64,000 bases of DNA, taken from Cornus controversa (lineage: Eukaryota > Streptophyta > Magnoliopsida > Cornales > Cornaceae). The stretch lies in NCBI GenBank assembly GCA_026545225.1, contig CM048853.1:50827755-50891754 (forward strand). Direction: 5' to 3'. A model generated the notes under the pieces. The model did not search any database. It was not told the origin of the DNA and saw only the letters and a program-made list of their open reading frames with translations. Positions within the stretch are counted from its first letter, which is position 1. The number at the start of each line of letters is the position of its first letter. Both the position numbers and the translations under genes were made by a program. Positions 21,248 to 33,305 of the stretch are shown in pieces.

Positions 21248-22245
21248 AAATATATATCAACCTTAAGAGTACTATGTCTTCACTTTCAGTCTCTAGTTGT
21301 AACTCAATTTTATATCACTTGGAATTTGAAACTACTTATCCTTTGAACCCCTTTTACAATTTTTTTATCTATTTTATTGATGAGAATAGCTAACAATTAT
21401 GAAGCAATGTACATTGACCCTTCAGACATTTAAGGGTCAGGTGGATGCTAAATCCATATAAAAGAAACCAAAAAGGGCTTTTGTTTATTGATGGATAAAA
21501 TGCTGGCCATGATTCAAGGATTTGTGAATTGTCATTGTTATATGTAAGGATTATTTTTTATGACCATAGTTTGTTCAATGCCCTAAACTAACAAGATAAG
21601 GAGCCTATCTTGTCTGTATCAAATTCTAGCTTAATACCTGTCCTTCATTTTCATATGCCTTTAGCCGCATAACCATTATTAAATTGACACAATACAATGC
21701 TAAGCGTTATTTTTTTTTGGATATTAAACACTATACCAATCTTGAAGATGATTTATTACTATTGTTTATACTGAATGGCCAGTCTCATGTTTTTCTTTAG
21801 AATTTATGTTCACCTATTGACAGAAACACTTTATCTAAGTTGTATGTCTGTCATAAAGCATTTTTAGCTTTGGGTGTATCAAAAGATCACTGTCCATCCA
21901 ATTCATATGGTGATATCTAAAAACCTTCCATGAGGTAATGTATCATATATTCACATTATTTGAAGCTTTTGCACAATTGTTGAGAAAGAATCTCCTTCCT
22001 AGAAGTATTTGAAATCAGAACAAAACTATGGATCTTTACGCGATCATATCATAAATCGAAACTATTATACTAATTTTTTTTTTCTTCTAAGCAGCCTCAG
22101 CTTTAGGAAGCTCAACCCAGTCTGGTACCGTTTCCATCCGTTTTACATCGTCAATCTATGCTTTCCATGCAGTGGAGGACTGCATAGTTTGCTACAACGC
22201 GAATTTCGTGTTGGCAGCCAGCTTTCTTGTTCTCAAGTGCCAAAG
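21248..22245. other. Intergenic spacer / possible 5' UTR of the MYB-CC gene
   Basis: AT-rich. It may hold non-coding 5' exons of the next gene: the frame entering 22246 is open back to an ATG at 22009, but the upstream part looks intronic (a T-rich run followed by ag). Confidence 0.4.
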
Positions 22246-24140
22246 ATGTATGGTTCAATTATCACATCCATTCGACCTTCTAAAGTTGATTCAGCAGAGG
22301 GAGATTACCCCAATCTTCAATCTAGAGATACCTTAGAGTCACTTGTGAACTCTTCCTTTGCCAGCAATCACAACTCTAAATCTTCTGATAAGTCCTTCAG
22401 AACTCTATGTAAAGACATGAAAGGGGACAAGCTCATTTCGCTTTGCCAGAATAACTCAGCAGTTGAGAATTCCACCCCAAACCAAAGACACCCCTTTATA
22501 ACTTTGAAGGGAAATCACAGTCACAGAGTGAGATTTTCAACTGCTACATGTTTTCCCGATTTTGATCATATGATATTATGTTATCATTCATGAAAAGGAA
22601 TGATTTTGACCTAGTTTTGTGTGTGTCTATACATAACATACATGTATTCTTATGACAGGTTGGATGTAACCAGTCCAGTTCTCAACTTGTAGAGCCAAGT
22701 TTGTGTCTTCAGCCACAGAAGCAGCCTCAAGTTCATTCTAATAGAATTTTCTCCTTCACTTGCAATTCTGTTTCATCAAAGGCTGCAATTCCAAGTAAGA
22801 CACGGATCAGGTGGACTCAAGAACTTCATGAGCGATTTGTTGAATGTGTAAATTGCCTTGGGGGTGCTGAAAGTAAGTGATGAAGATAATAATCTCAATG
22901 TGAAAATAGATACATATAGAGTGATAATTAATCATATTTTGCTGTGTGCAGAGGCAACTCCAAAGGGAATCCTAAAGCTTATGAACTCTGATGGATTGAA
23001 CATCTTTCATGTTAAAAGTCACTTGCAGGTTCCCAAGCTATGCTATATACTCAAATTTGTTTGTCTTTTGAATCTTGGATCCTCATTTTCCAGAGATCTG
23101 AATCAATTTTGCCTTTATCTTTCTTTTTCCAGAAATATCGTACTGCCAAGTATATAACAAAATCTGCAGAAGGTAAATTCTTGTCACATCTCCGTTATTA
23201 TAAATTGATTTATAGAAATGTATTAAATTATTGTGCTCCTTGCCAGTCAGAAACCTCAGAGGCCCTTTCGTTAAAAAAAAAAAAAAAAAAACCTCAGAGG
23301 CCCTTCCAATAGAACAGAAATGTATGCAGTGACTAATTGCGTATAGTCCCTTTTGGGTATTTATGTATGCCCATATGAAATCTTCTTAAAGTCTTGTCAA
23401 ACTTGCACAAACCTTTTCCACAGTTACTTGTTAGGCACTTGCTGTCAAAAGGTTTGATTTAAAAACTTACTTTCTGATGCTTGATGAACAAATAGTTGTC
23501 TTCTTCATTCAAATCAATACCTGTCTTGCCTGTTCTGCAACCTTAAAATGCATTATTTCATCTGCAGAGAAATCTGAGAGAAAAACTTGTCTAAGCGCGA
23601 TGCCACAGCTGGATCCAAAAATGTAAGCTTTTTATTACATCATCTATCCTCGCTCTATAATAGAAACCTAATCACAATATGAATTTGAGCGAACCCAACA
23701 ATTACCGTAGGAAAAAACCAAGTCAAATCATTATCTATATTTCAACTGAAGAGAAAAGAGGGAAATTTTTATTTCTTAGCCAACTAAATGCTTACAACAT
23801 AGAAGAATATTTAACTGTTTTATACCTTTTCTGACAGAAGCATGCAGATAGTAGAGGCACTAAGACTGCAAATAGACGTCCAGAGTCGCCTATATGAACA
23901 GCTGGAGGTCGGGGACCGTTTACTCCTTTTATCACCGAGTCATTGACATCATATTTATATCTTAACACTTCTCTTTTTCCCTTGTCTCTGGTTCAGAGTC
24001 AAAAAATTATGCAATTGAAGATCGAAGAACAAGGGAAGCAACTTAAGAAGATGTTAGAGTACCAAACGAAAACAAATAAGACCTGTATTGATAATGCCAA
24101 AGATACTGAACAATTGAATTCATCGAAAAGACGTTGTTGA
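22246..24140 (+). CDS. MYB-CC (PHR1/PHL-like) transcription factor
   Basis: Coding exons read by eye are 22246-22527, 22659-22872, 22952-23028, 23133-23172, 23568-23622, 23838-23907 and 23997-24140. All junctions are GT-AG with matching phases, giving 293 residues. The single MYB (GARP-type) domain covers about 141-198 and contains RWTQELHERFVECVN, ATPKGILKLMNSDGL and IFHVKSHLQKY. The MYB-CC coiled coil lies at about 225-268 with LYEQLE and LKIEEQGKQLKKML; most relatives have LHEQLE. Relatives bind P1BS-type sites as dimers, act in phosphate-starvation or phloem programmes and are nuclear. I chose the ATG at 22246 because the residues before it look unlike protein. An extra upstream exon or a longer start at 22009 cannot be excluded. 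Confidence 0.85.
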
Positions 24141-24214
24141 GCACTGAGTCTTAATTTTTGCAGCCAAAGAAAATGAGCATTGAAAGCTAAATGAATTCAT
24201 CTATGCCTTTTTGC

Positions 24215-24262
<48 letters not shown>
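24215..24262. repeat. Compound (AT)n(AG)n microsatellite
   Basis: About eleven AT units are followed by about thirteen AG units, just downstream of the MYB-CC gene. Confidence 0.95.
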
Positions 24263-24263
<1 letters not shown>

Positions 24264-24688
24264 AAATGGGCACCTCAGTTCATGTATGAACCATTTGATT
24301 CCAGTCTACCAAAGATCAAGGAGTATAGCAAAATTAGTGATGTAATATTGGTTGAATCTTCAGCAAAATTAGTGATGAATCGGTTGAATCTTCAAAGTAT
24401 AAATATCGATAGAAAAGAATGGAATAATGCATGAAAAGAAGGAAGAAAAAAAGAAAGAATCTGTTTTCTCCATTCTTGAGTGTAATTTCTGGTGTAAATT
24501 TTACTTGTTTTATTCATTGCAATTTGTTGCACTTACACCGGGCTTCTGTATGATGAGTCATTGATACAGACCCTTGTAGAAGAAGAGAGATTGCATTCTT
24601 ATTCAAGAATCCTTGTTGGACACAAAGGAACGTTCTCGCTTGTGAAATCAACTATCTCCTCCATGCCGTCGTAGTATGGTGCCCCAAC

Positions 24689-24790
24689 TCTATGTGGGAA
24701 CCAGCACCATCTATTTCTTCTGAAGGGGGTCAACGGGGGTATGTCTCTTTTATTGATGATTATATTCGGTATTGTTGGATATCTCTTAGA
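24689..24790 (+). mobile_element. Ty1/copia integrase-core fragment
   Basis: The frame starting at 24695 reads WEPAPSISSEGGQRG, then YVSFIDDYIRYCWIS. This matches the copia integrase core text (VWGPAP...YYVSFIDDFSRYCWIY), including the catalytic Asp region. Only about 35 residues survive, and no LTR or neighbouring pol text was found. Confidence 0.65.
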
Positions 24791-24950
24791 ATTGCACAAC
24801 ACTGCAAATTAATATATGCTCAGAGGAATCCAAATGAAAAATTAGGGGTTTGAAACAGTTTTCTCCTGTTTTTTCGAGCCTTGATCTCATTTGTAAACAA
24901 TTACACTGGCAGCTCATTAAACTGTTGAGCTAACAACTAAGTAACAGAAG

Positions 24951-24984
<34 letters not shown>

Positions 24985-25450
24985 GAAAAGAGTAAGGCCT
25001 TGATTTGAACCCACAACTTTGTATATAATCAAGTCCCCAATTTTTTTCTTCAAGATCTCAGTCGGCATTCAGGTTTCTTATGTAGAAGATTTCACCAATA
25101 CCCACTTTGTGCTCGATAATGCTCGTCAGTTCTCAAAGAAGGTTCTGAAACTGTGCCCTAAGATGATACTTAATTACATTGTATACACAATTTGAATAGT
25201 TCTCCAAAAGAAGAAAAGACCCACCTAATTATCAACTTAGTATAATCAAGTCTTTTCAATGAAAATTGTCTTGAGACACAAGTCCATCACCAACCATTAT
25301 GATAATTGGTACATTCATCATCCAACAATACTATTAATTATTAGCAAGTACACTCCTTGCTTTACTTTATTTTCTCTTAAAACAAACAGGATTTGAAAGC
25401 AATTAAACAAGCCATCAACCAGAGAGAGCTAGAGAATCTTATTCTGGACA
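24791..25450. other. Intergenic spacer
   Basis: A-rich tract at 24950-24992; otherwise AT-rich with no gene recognised. Confidence 0.4.
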
Positions 25451-28400
25451 CTAGAGTTTCAAGGTATCGATGAATGGAATGGGATCGAAATTCCAATTGA
25501 AAAAACTTTGCAAGTACTCTTCTGGTGTGAGGATCTTGTACTTAGCTGGTGTTCCTGCCTTGATCAATTCTCCGGCTGGCGCAATATTAACACTTGCATT
25601 GGGGGAGCAAAAGATAACTATTGACAACCTCTCCTTCAATTGGTTCACCACAGCTCTGTGAAATGGAGCCTTGTAAATCCCATTGCTCATTATCTACATA
25701 TATATATGATTCAGCAACAAGTATATCAGAGCCAAATTGTGAAGCTTATGCCTTCAGATAAGGTTGATCAGAGTAGGTAGTAATTTTAGAGGGTACGTAA
25801 TTAATTTTGTGTATGTGTCATTGAGGCTTAATTAGTTACGTGTGATGTAAGTTAGGAACTTTATCGCCTAGAGATAGACAGCCAGCCCTTAATTAGTTAA
25901 TTTGTTTCTTGAGAGTTGAGATATTGATTTTGGCTTATATACATAATACATATACAAAAAAGTAGTGTACCTCTATGATGTTGCCCATGTTTACAAGAAT
26001 GGCATCAGCTATAGGTTCAACAAACACCCAGTGTCCATCCTTCAAGACTTGCAATCCTGGTGTCTCCCCACATTCAACCAAGAAAGCCATGGCTTGTACG
26101 TCAGTATGTGAAGTAAGACCGATGACTCGTCCAGGTTCAGGACAAGGAGGGTAGCAATTCATCCTTAACTCGCAGTTTCCATCGCGAAAAGCCTCTGACA
26201 ACTGTTTTGCCTCAAGTCCAAGGTTCATAGCTATGAATTTTAGTAAAGAAACTGCAATCTCCCTTATTTCTTCAGAATAAGTTTCTATAGTCTCCCTGAT
26301 ATATATATATACACACACACAAAGATCTTAGGTTCACAAAGGCATATATACCACACATGAATACTAATATATATATTCCAATGGATATATATTATATATA
26401 TACATATTGAGAGTTCAGTTCAATTTTCTTCAAGGAGTTTGAATGCACTGAATCCACCACTTATATATACCTGTATTTCTGAGGTTGTTCCGGCCAGAAT
26501 GCCGGGCTCCTAATATGAGCTGGAAGAGTTTTGAGGAAGATCATGTCACACCAGTCTAGTTTTTGTTCTTCTGAGATCACAAATGCTTGGCCATAGCCTT
26601 CAAGACTTCCTGGCTTATGCCCATAACGTTTCTTCCCTTGTAAAGGAAGGTTGAAGAAGTCCCTAGTCTTGTTCTTCATGTTTCTCAGTGATTCATCACA
26701 AATTCCATGGTTAATTAGCTGCAAATTAAGTTAGAGAAAAATCAGATTAATTATTAGAATATGTAAAGTTTTACTACTTAATTTGGTGCACATTTTTTAA
26801 ATCCATTTACTCATAAACATGAATTGGTTTGTCTCTGTGGTCCATCTATATATATATATAGGATCAAATTATCAGTACTGTGAAATGTCTGAAAACCATA
26901 CCACATGAATCTGAGACCATTGAATATCATCCAGGAAAAATCTAGCTCTTGGGTCATTGGTATCATCTTCACACCAAATGATCAATAAAGTCAACGGTTC
27001 AAACCCTCCAAGTAAGACAAACTAGTGCCTGCATTCCTTACTTACCAAAATAAATAAATAAAAATAAAGAGAAGTGATATTCGCACTCTCATTTTTTATA
27101 TTTGAACTCCTATTTCAAGAAAAATGTCACTTCTAACTTTCACTTCACATGTGAATAATTAACTTTTTCAAAATACTAAACTACCCTTTCAGACATCATC
27201 TTTGTCTCCTATATTTAATGTTTTTGGTCTCTTTTGACCAGATCCAAAAATAATACTGAACAAAAAATAATTCAAAAAAAAAATCTCTTTTTACGGGATC
27301 CAAAAAAAGTTATCTATGTTGAATAAATTATTTCTTTTGACAAGACCAATATATATATATATATATGTGTGTGTGTGTTGAAGAAATTATATCTTTTGGC
27401 ATGAGATAAAAAAAATATTTCTGTTGAATAAATTATTTCTTTTGGCAGGAATTAAAAATTAAAAAGTACCCAAAAAATAGTTATCCTTGTTGAATAAATT
27501 CTCTCTTGACATGACAAAAAAAAAAGTACCTAAAAAAATTTATTCTTGTTGAGTAAACTATCTACATTGGGAGTACCAAAAAAAATGTTATCATTATTGA
27601 ATAAATTATATCTTTTGATAGATTCAAAAAAAGAAATTATCTCTATTGAATAAATTATATCTATTGGAAGAAGTAAAAAAAAAAAAAGATTTATTTTTGT
27701 TGAATAAATTATCCTTTTGACAGGAAGAAAAAAAAAGACCTATGAACAAGTTATCTCTTTTGATAAGATTTAAAAAAAAAAGTATTAAAGAAAGTAAAAA
27801 AGATAAAAAAATAAAAAATTACCTCTTTTGATAGGAATATAGGATCCAAAAAAAACATACTCGTAATAAAGAAACTAAAGAAAGTAAAAAAGAGTTTAAC
27901 TTTATAGTATGAAGGATAGTTGTGGTATTATAAAATAAGAAATGATATATTAATTAGTTTAGGAATTTTTTGCTATTTTCTTTAAAAGAGAAAAAAATAG
28001 GTGGAGTACAACGGTGAAAGATGGGGGTGTGAATATGGTCTCCCAAAATAAAATCTATCATCTAATCTAGCTCTTATTTTCTTCCCCATTTTATCCTGAT
28101 CAAACCAAAATATATTTTTTAAAAGCTAGGTTGCCAAACTTTGCAACTGCTGAATTTTCTATCTACGCTTAAAAAATTCCAAGTTGAATTATTATATCTG
28201 AGTCCGATCCAGAAATCATGTGGTATTATCACACACACACACGCACATATATATATATATATACAAGTCAATTGTTGGCTTGTTGCATAACGTGCTTGAA
28301 TCGACTAACTAATGATCAAAACAAAAAGCGAGAGAAACGTTGACTATATATATATATATATATATGATATATGATATATATTGCAAACTCTCTTCTACCT

Positions 28401-28803
28401 GATACTTTAGTCTCGAGTTCGAGCTGTTAATGAACAACTTCATTTGCAACCCTATGATCTGCCACAGAGAGAGAGAGAATACCTGAAATGCTCCCCAGTT
28501 CTTGCATGCTGCATGAAGTTTATGAAGCTCCATCTCTTGGCACTCAGGGCTGACGAGCTTGGCCATATCAATCAAGTGTATGCAAAACGAAGGATCAAAT
28601 CGAGCGGCGACAGGGTGGTCCACGTCATCCCTTATGTACCGAGGTGGCACTGTTTCCAGCCCTTGGATGACGAGCTCTTTCACGTCCGGGACAGGAAGGG
28701 ACCATTCTAGATTCTCCGGTTCTGAACTCATTCTCAGAAACTCTATCTCAGTTTGTGGTACTGCAAGTGCAACCGCATCCATACAATAACTTATAGTGTC
28801 CAT
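25451..28803 (-). CDS. 2-oxoglutarate/Fe(II)-dependent dioxygenase (SRG1 / norcoclaurine-synthase-like family)
   Basis: Four coding exons on the minus strand are read as 28803-28483, 26718-26471, 26295-25971 and 25693-25451, with matching phases, giving 378 residues. The N-terminal DIOX_N domain (about 60-160) includes VPPRYIRDD and WGAFQLINHGI. The C-terminal jelly-roll has the iron ligands H253, D255 (SHTD) and H310 (FHRAVVN), and the 2-oxoglutarate-binding R320-L-S322. NCYPPCPEP at 236-244 is the family's NYYPPCP motif with Y to C. Members hydroxylate or otherwise oxidise specialised metabolites in the cytosol; the substrate is not predictable here. The first 25 residues are an unusual extension, and MSSEPENLEW would be a more typical start. 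Intron 1 is about 1.76 kb and carries an AT-rich repeat array. Confidence 0.9.
27286..27850. repeat. Degenerate tandem array in intron 1 of the dioxygenase gene
   Basis: A unit of roughly 50-65 bp built as gttgaataaattatctcttt, then gacaggatt, then an A-run and a spacer recurs about nine times with heavy divergence. Each copy is A/T rich. Confidence 0.65.
28345..28365. repeat. (AT)n microsatellite
   Basis: AT dinucleotides just inside intron 1 of the dioxygenase gene, near exon 1. Confidence 0.9.
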
Positions 28804-29782
28804 AGAAAATTATTACTTTAATTACTTTCTTTGCAACCTTGCCAACAAAGTCTTCTCTTTGAATCTTTCCTTTTCGAAAAAAGAAAAAAAAAGTCTTCGC
28901 TTTGAACCACGCAAAGTGTGTTTAGTACTTAAAAATATAATTAATACCATCAAGTTCTATTAACTAAGATACTAATTAAAATTATAAAAATATTATGATA
29001 TAAAGTGATCTTATATCATTTTATTCAGAGCCAGAAATAATACTCGAGTGGGGACTGCATTATATAATTAAAATCATAAAAATATTATGATATATTTGTT
29101 TTTTTTTTTTAAAAAAAATTTGAGATCTCAATATAGATTATTACCAGCACATCTATCACGAGGACACATTCAGGAGTTACATCCTTGTAGGTTAGATTGA
29201 GAGGCTGGCCTTTACTTTGTTGGGTTAAAGTGTGCAAGCTTACTGAGGGCATTCTCATAATAACTTTTTTCTATTCTTAATATAACCGGAATAATGAGGA
29301 ACTTATAACCTAAAGAAAAAAAATAATAACATAACTTAAATAAATAAAACAAAGAAACTACTATGAAAAGGCAAAAGAGAAAGACAAAGGACAAAGACGA
29401 TGAAAAAACTATTAAAGCGAATAAATGAGACTGAAGTCTTGAACATCTCTTTTTTCTCTCTTGAATTCATATAGATATAGAAAATAGGTATTATATATAT
29501 AAATATTTGAATGTAACATTGATATGTTATAGTCACTATAATGAAATTATTTTTCTTTCACTAGATTTAAATTTTCTAAAGCAAGAATAAAAAGTGTGAA
29601 TGAATTTTTGAGGAGTCACATATAAGTTTTTAAGCTCAACATTAATAATTATTAAGAGACTTAGCAATAAACAACATTGCAAACTCAGCTTAATTCGCTA
29701 ATATTTTAATCTTGAGTTTGGTTTAACTTATATTTGTTTTATCGTCCTACTTAAGATATTGAAAACGTTTGTAGGAGTTCTT
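28804..29782. other. Intergenic spacer / promoter side of the dioxygenase gene
   Basis: AT-rich with poly-T runs and a short direct repeat (aaaatcataaaaatattatgat near 28979 and 29071). No gene was recognised. Confidence 0.4.
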
Positions 29783-30098
29783 TATGAGTCAACAATAACA
29801 TAATCAATTAATGATGTATTCAATACAACTATGAGGGATCAATTAATGATGTATTCAATACAACTATGAGGGATCAGATAAGTGGTTCCAGGAGGAGAAG
29901 TAAAGTTAATTAATGATAGTTGTAGTGAAGGTAAGTACTGTATGAGTCAACAATAACATAATCAATTAATGATGTATTCAATACAACTATGAGGGATCAA
30001 TTAATAATGTATTCAATACAACTATGAGGGATCAGATAAATGGTTCCAGGAGGAGAAGTAAAGTTAATTAATGATAGTTGTAGTGAAGGTAAGAATCT
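29783..30098. repeat. 158-bp tandem duplication with a nested 35-bp direct repeat
   Basis: The unit beginning tatgagtcaacaataacata at 29783 recurs at 29941. Within each unit, a 35-bp segment (atcaattaatgatgtattca...) is itself present twice in a row. The two large copies differ at only a few bases. Confidence 0.9.
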
Positions 30099-30287
30099 TT
30101 GCCTTCATGATAGACCCTTGTTTTTTTGTTGTCTTACCTCAACATTCACTAAGGCTATTGTATTTATAACCTCCAGTCCTTGTTGGATATTACCCAATGG
30201 ACTTGACCCATTTGAGCCATTACCCAAACTCTAAGGTGTTTAGGTAATGATTCCCTAAACACTTAAAGAGTCAATTCTCTCATATCG

Positions 30288-32286
30288 TGTCACGCCCTGA
30301 ATTCCAACACCTGGTTAAGAGTGAGAGAATCGAGAGTGTGATATAGAATTAACCGTGAATACCATTCCCGGTCTAATCAATGTCAACTCAAAATCTTGTA
30401 AACGTAGAAGCACACCTACATGTATTAATGTATAAACATGTCTTAAACAATTCACACTCACGGGCCCTACCTTGGTTCATTGGTTATTATAATACCAACT
30501 TTAATTTGTTCCATTTCTCAACTTTACCTAGTAAACTCGACCTGGACATTTCAAAATCAATTGGAAACAACCACGTACTCCACACTTATAAACTATACAA
30601 ATGTTACAACATGTTTAAGTTTAGGTGTACATGTCAAACATAAAACACATTATCCAAAAAGTGGCTTAATTACACCCATATGTCCAAAATTAAAACAAAA
30701 TTCCAAATCTCAATGCCATTCCAATCATGGTTTGGACACTTCGATTACCTCTTTGTCATTACCTGAAAAATGTTTGTATAATAGGAATGAGCGACAACTT
30801 GTTCAGTAGGAAATGCTTAAAACACACTTCCTAAAGTTCTGTGAATAACACATAAAAATAAAATTCATTTAAAGAAATCATACTTTAAACAAAAGTAAAC
30901 TATACATTTATCATGTGAGATAATGCTGACTAAAGATGAGTATGCAATGTTATCATGAACTCACACACTCACCAACACCACAACATGACCAAAAACGTCA
31001 ATCCAACTCGACACATTCTGTTACCTTAGTGAATTTAGTAACGGTAACCACGAAGAGAATGATAATCCTCCTTTGGCCTATACACTGTCTAGCTCTATTT
31101 CGAGCTGAGTTAACACCATATCCTAGGTTGATTGACATTTTCGGAAACCAACTCTTGGCTACCTGGTTTCCACAAACTTTTTTTTTAACTTCTAGATCTT
31201 GACTCTTGGCCATCCGATTTTCATAAAAAAATTCACCTACACTCTCACACTATGTATGTGCCATGAATGAACAATTATAAGATATACTCATTTCCACCGC
31301 TTCCCATGCCAAATGCACTATAACATTGTTGGAACAATTTATCAAACTCTTGACATGCATTTCACAATTTTCATTGAAACATTTTATCAAATATTTGATA
31401 AAATTTAGAAAAAAATCACATTTCAATCTTAAACTTTACTGATTCCATCACTTAAGCACATATAAGTCCATACACTACACATAAGATAAAGTATAACATA
31501 TTTCTATCACTTCTAACACATTGGCACATAAAGATTCATTTGTAACCAAAAATCAGCATCTTTATGAAAGAGAAACTATCACAATTTTACATAAACCTTG
31601 CTATATGTAAACATACATACGACATACTCACAAAAATCTCGAAAATCGTAGTTTAAACATCCCTTCCTCACTTTATAAGAAATTCTAGTGAAAAGTTTCA
31701 AATATGTCGAAACAAGAATCACCCAAATCCAAAGCTAAACTGATCAAAAAGAAGCCCTCAATACATAGAACAAACTTTTCTTCTTTGATAACTTTCAAAT
31801 CTAACTTCTTAGGATTCAAATTCTAGAGAGAAGATGAAAAGAAATGTGGGATAAGAGAGAAAAGAGAGAACTGATCCCTAACTCTATGAAATCTGATTCT
31901 TAATGCTCAAAAATTTGAATTTATAATATCTCTAACGCAAAATGACCAAAATACCCTTTTGTCACATAAAGTGCCCATCCGAATTCATTTAAACCTTGGA
32001 AACCACTACGGTTCCAAAAATTATTCCATCTCTCTTCTAATCTCTTAAATAACTTAAAAAATATATATATATTTTCGGTCCCCTGACCCACCTGTCCGGC
32101 ATCCCGGGCTCCGCTGACCCGAAAATATAAAAATGAGCTAAATAACTTAGAAAACTCTCTAGACTTCAAAATAGGTCCCCTTATATATAATTCACATATA
32201 TAACACATGCAAAAACTATTTATAACTATTTTTGAAAAAATAAATAAATAAAACAAAATCGGTCCAAAATGAACTCGGTCTCTACA
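30288..32286. mobile_element. Second probable LTR of the TGTCACG family, about 2.0 kb
   Basis: It starts TGTCACGCCCTG and ends GTCTCTACA, sharing both terminal regions with 6784-9493 while the middle is largely different. Flanks tatcg (30283-30287) and cattg (32287-32291) agree at only three of five positions, so the target duplication is doubtful. No internal retrotransposon domain was seen, so solo LTR or fragment. Confidence 0.5.
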
Positions 32287-32638
32287 CATTGTCGTGTTCT
32301 TAGGTGGCGTGTGAGATTTTGTAGATATTAAATGCATTTAGCTATGCCATAGTGGTGGTGGCTGAAGATATTAATGGCTCATAACAAAGCATTAATGGTG
32401 ATTGTAATAATTTCTGTCTCGTCATGTGTTCACCATATCATCAATTAGGCCTATCAGTCGTGCTAGGCTTTCTCTAGTTCTCATCCTCTAATCCAAATTC
32501 TTTCTAAGTATCCCAAAGGAAGTAGTTTTATCGGTGTGAGGAGATCCTACTAGGTCTCACTCGTCACTTGATAAATATGATGAAGTTCATCACTTCGTAG
32601 TAGCACTCGAGAGGTGGTTTAAACATTTTAAGCATCCT

Positions 32639-33105
32639 CACATGGTGTAAAGAATTTTAATGCTTCTTGAAATGTGAGTTGAGATTTAGATGGACTGAAG
32701 TAGCATCAGGGCTTGCAATGGCGCTCAAGGTGTAACTCGAGTCTCAAATGGCCTATAATGGTATTAGGGCTCGCAGTGGTGCTCAAGATGTTACTTGGGG
32801 CTTAAATGGCTTGACATGGTGTCTAAATTTGCAGTGGTACTCGAGATATGACTCAAGGCTCATGTGGCCTTACATAGTGTTAGGGATTTCAGTGGTGCTC
32901 GAAATGTGACTCAAGGCCCAAGTGACTTGACATGGTGTCAGGGCTTGCAGTGGTGCTCGAGATGTGACTCAAGGCTCAAATGGCCTGACATAGTGTTAAG
33001 GCTTTTAGTGGTGCTCGAGATGTGACTCGAGGTTCAAATGGTCTAACATGGTGTTAGGGCTTGCAGTGGTGCTTGAAATGTGACTCTCGAGGCTCGAATG
33101 ACCTG
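32639..33105. repeat. Minisatellite, about eight copies of a 58-59 bp unit
   Basis: Unit starts at 32639, about 32698, 32755, 32814, 32872, 32930, 32988 and 33046. Each has acatggtgtcagggcttgca followed by gtggtgctcgagatgtgact. The unit length is not a multiple of three and each copy contains stops, so it is non-coding. Confidence 0.9.
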
Positions 33106-33179
33106 TTTTTAGTGTAAGGTTCTTTTATGATTTTTGAAAAGGACTCTTAAAGTCTTAGAATTTTGGTGGACCAAAAAAT

Positions 33180-33305
33180 CTGTCTTGACTTTTTAATGTC
33201 CTATATGGTTGTCATGTTGGCCAATTCTTGTTTGACTTTTCAACATCCTATGTGGTTGTCATGCTAGTCAATCCTTTGTTTGACTTCTCAATGCCTTATG
33301 TGGCT
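33180..33305. repeat. Short tandem repeat of about 55-60 bp, two to three copies
   Basis: tttgacttttcaacatcctatgtggttgtcatg recurs with changes at about 33187, 33231 and 33277, next to the 58-bp array. Confidence 0.7.

Noticed and set aside
22009..22245. In-frame N-terminal extension of the MYB-CC gene
   Set aside because: The residues (FFFLLSSLSF and similar) come from a T-rich intron-like tract; start at 22246 preferred, though not proven.
31921..32337. 138-codon minus-strand frame
   Set aside because: Lies within the TGTCACG-family LTR and shows no domain.
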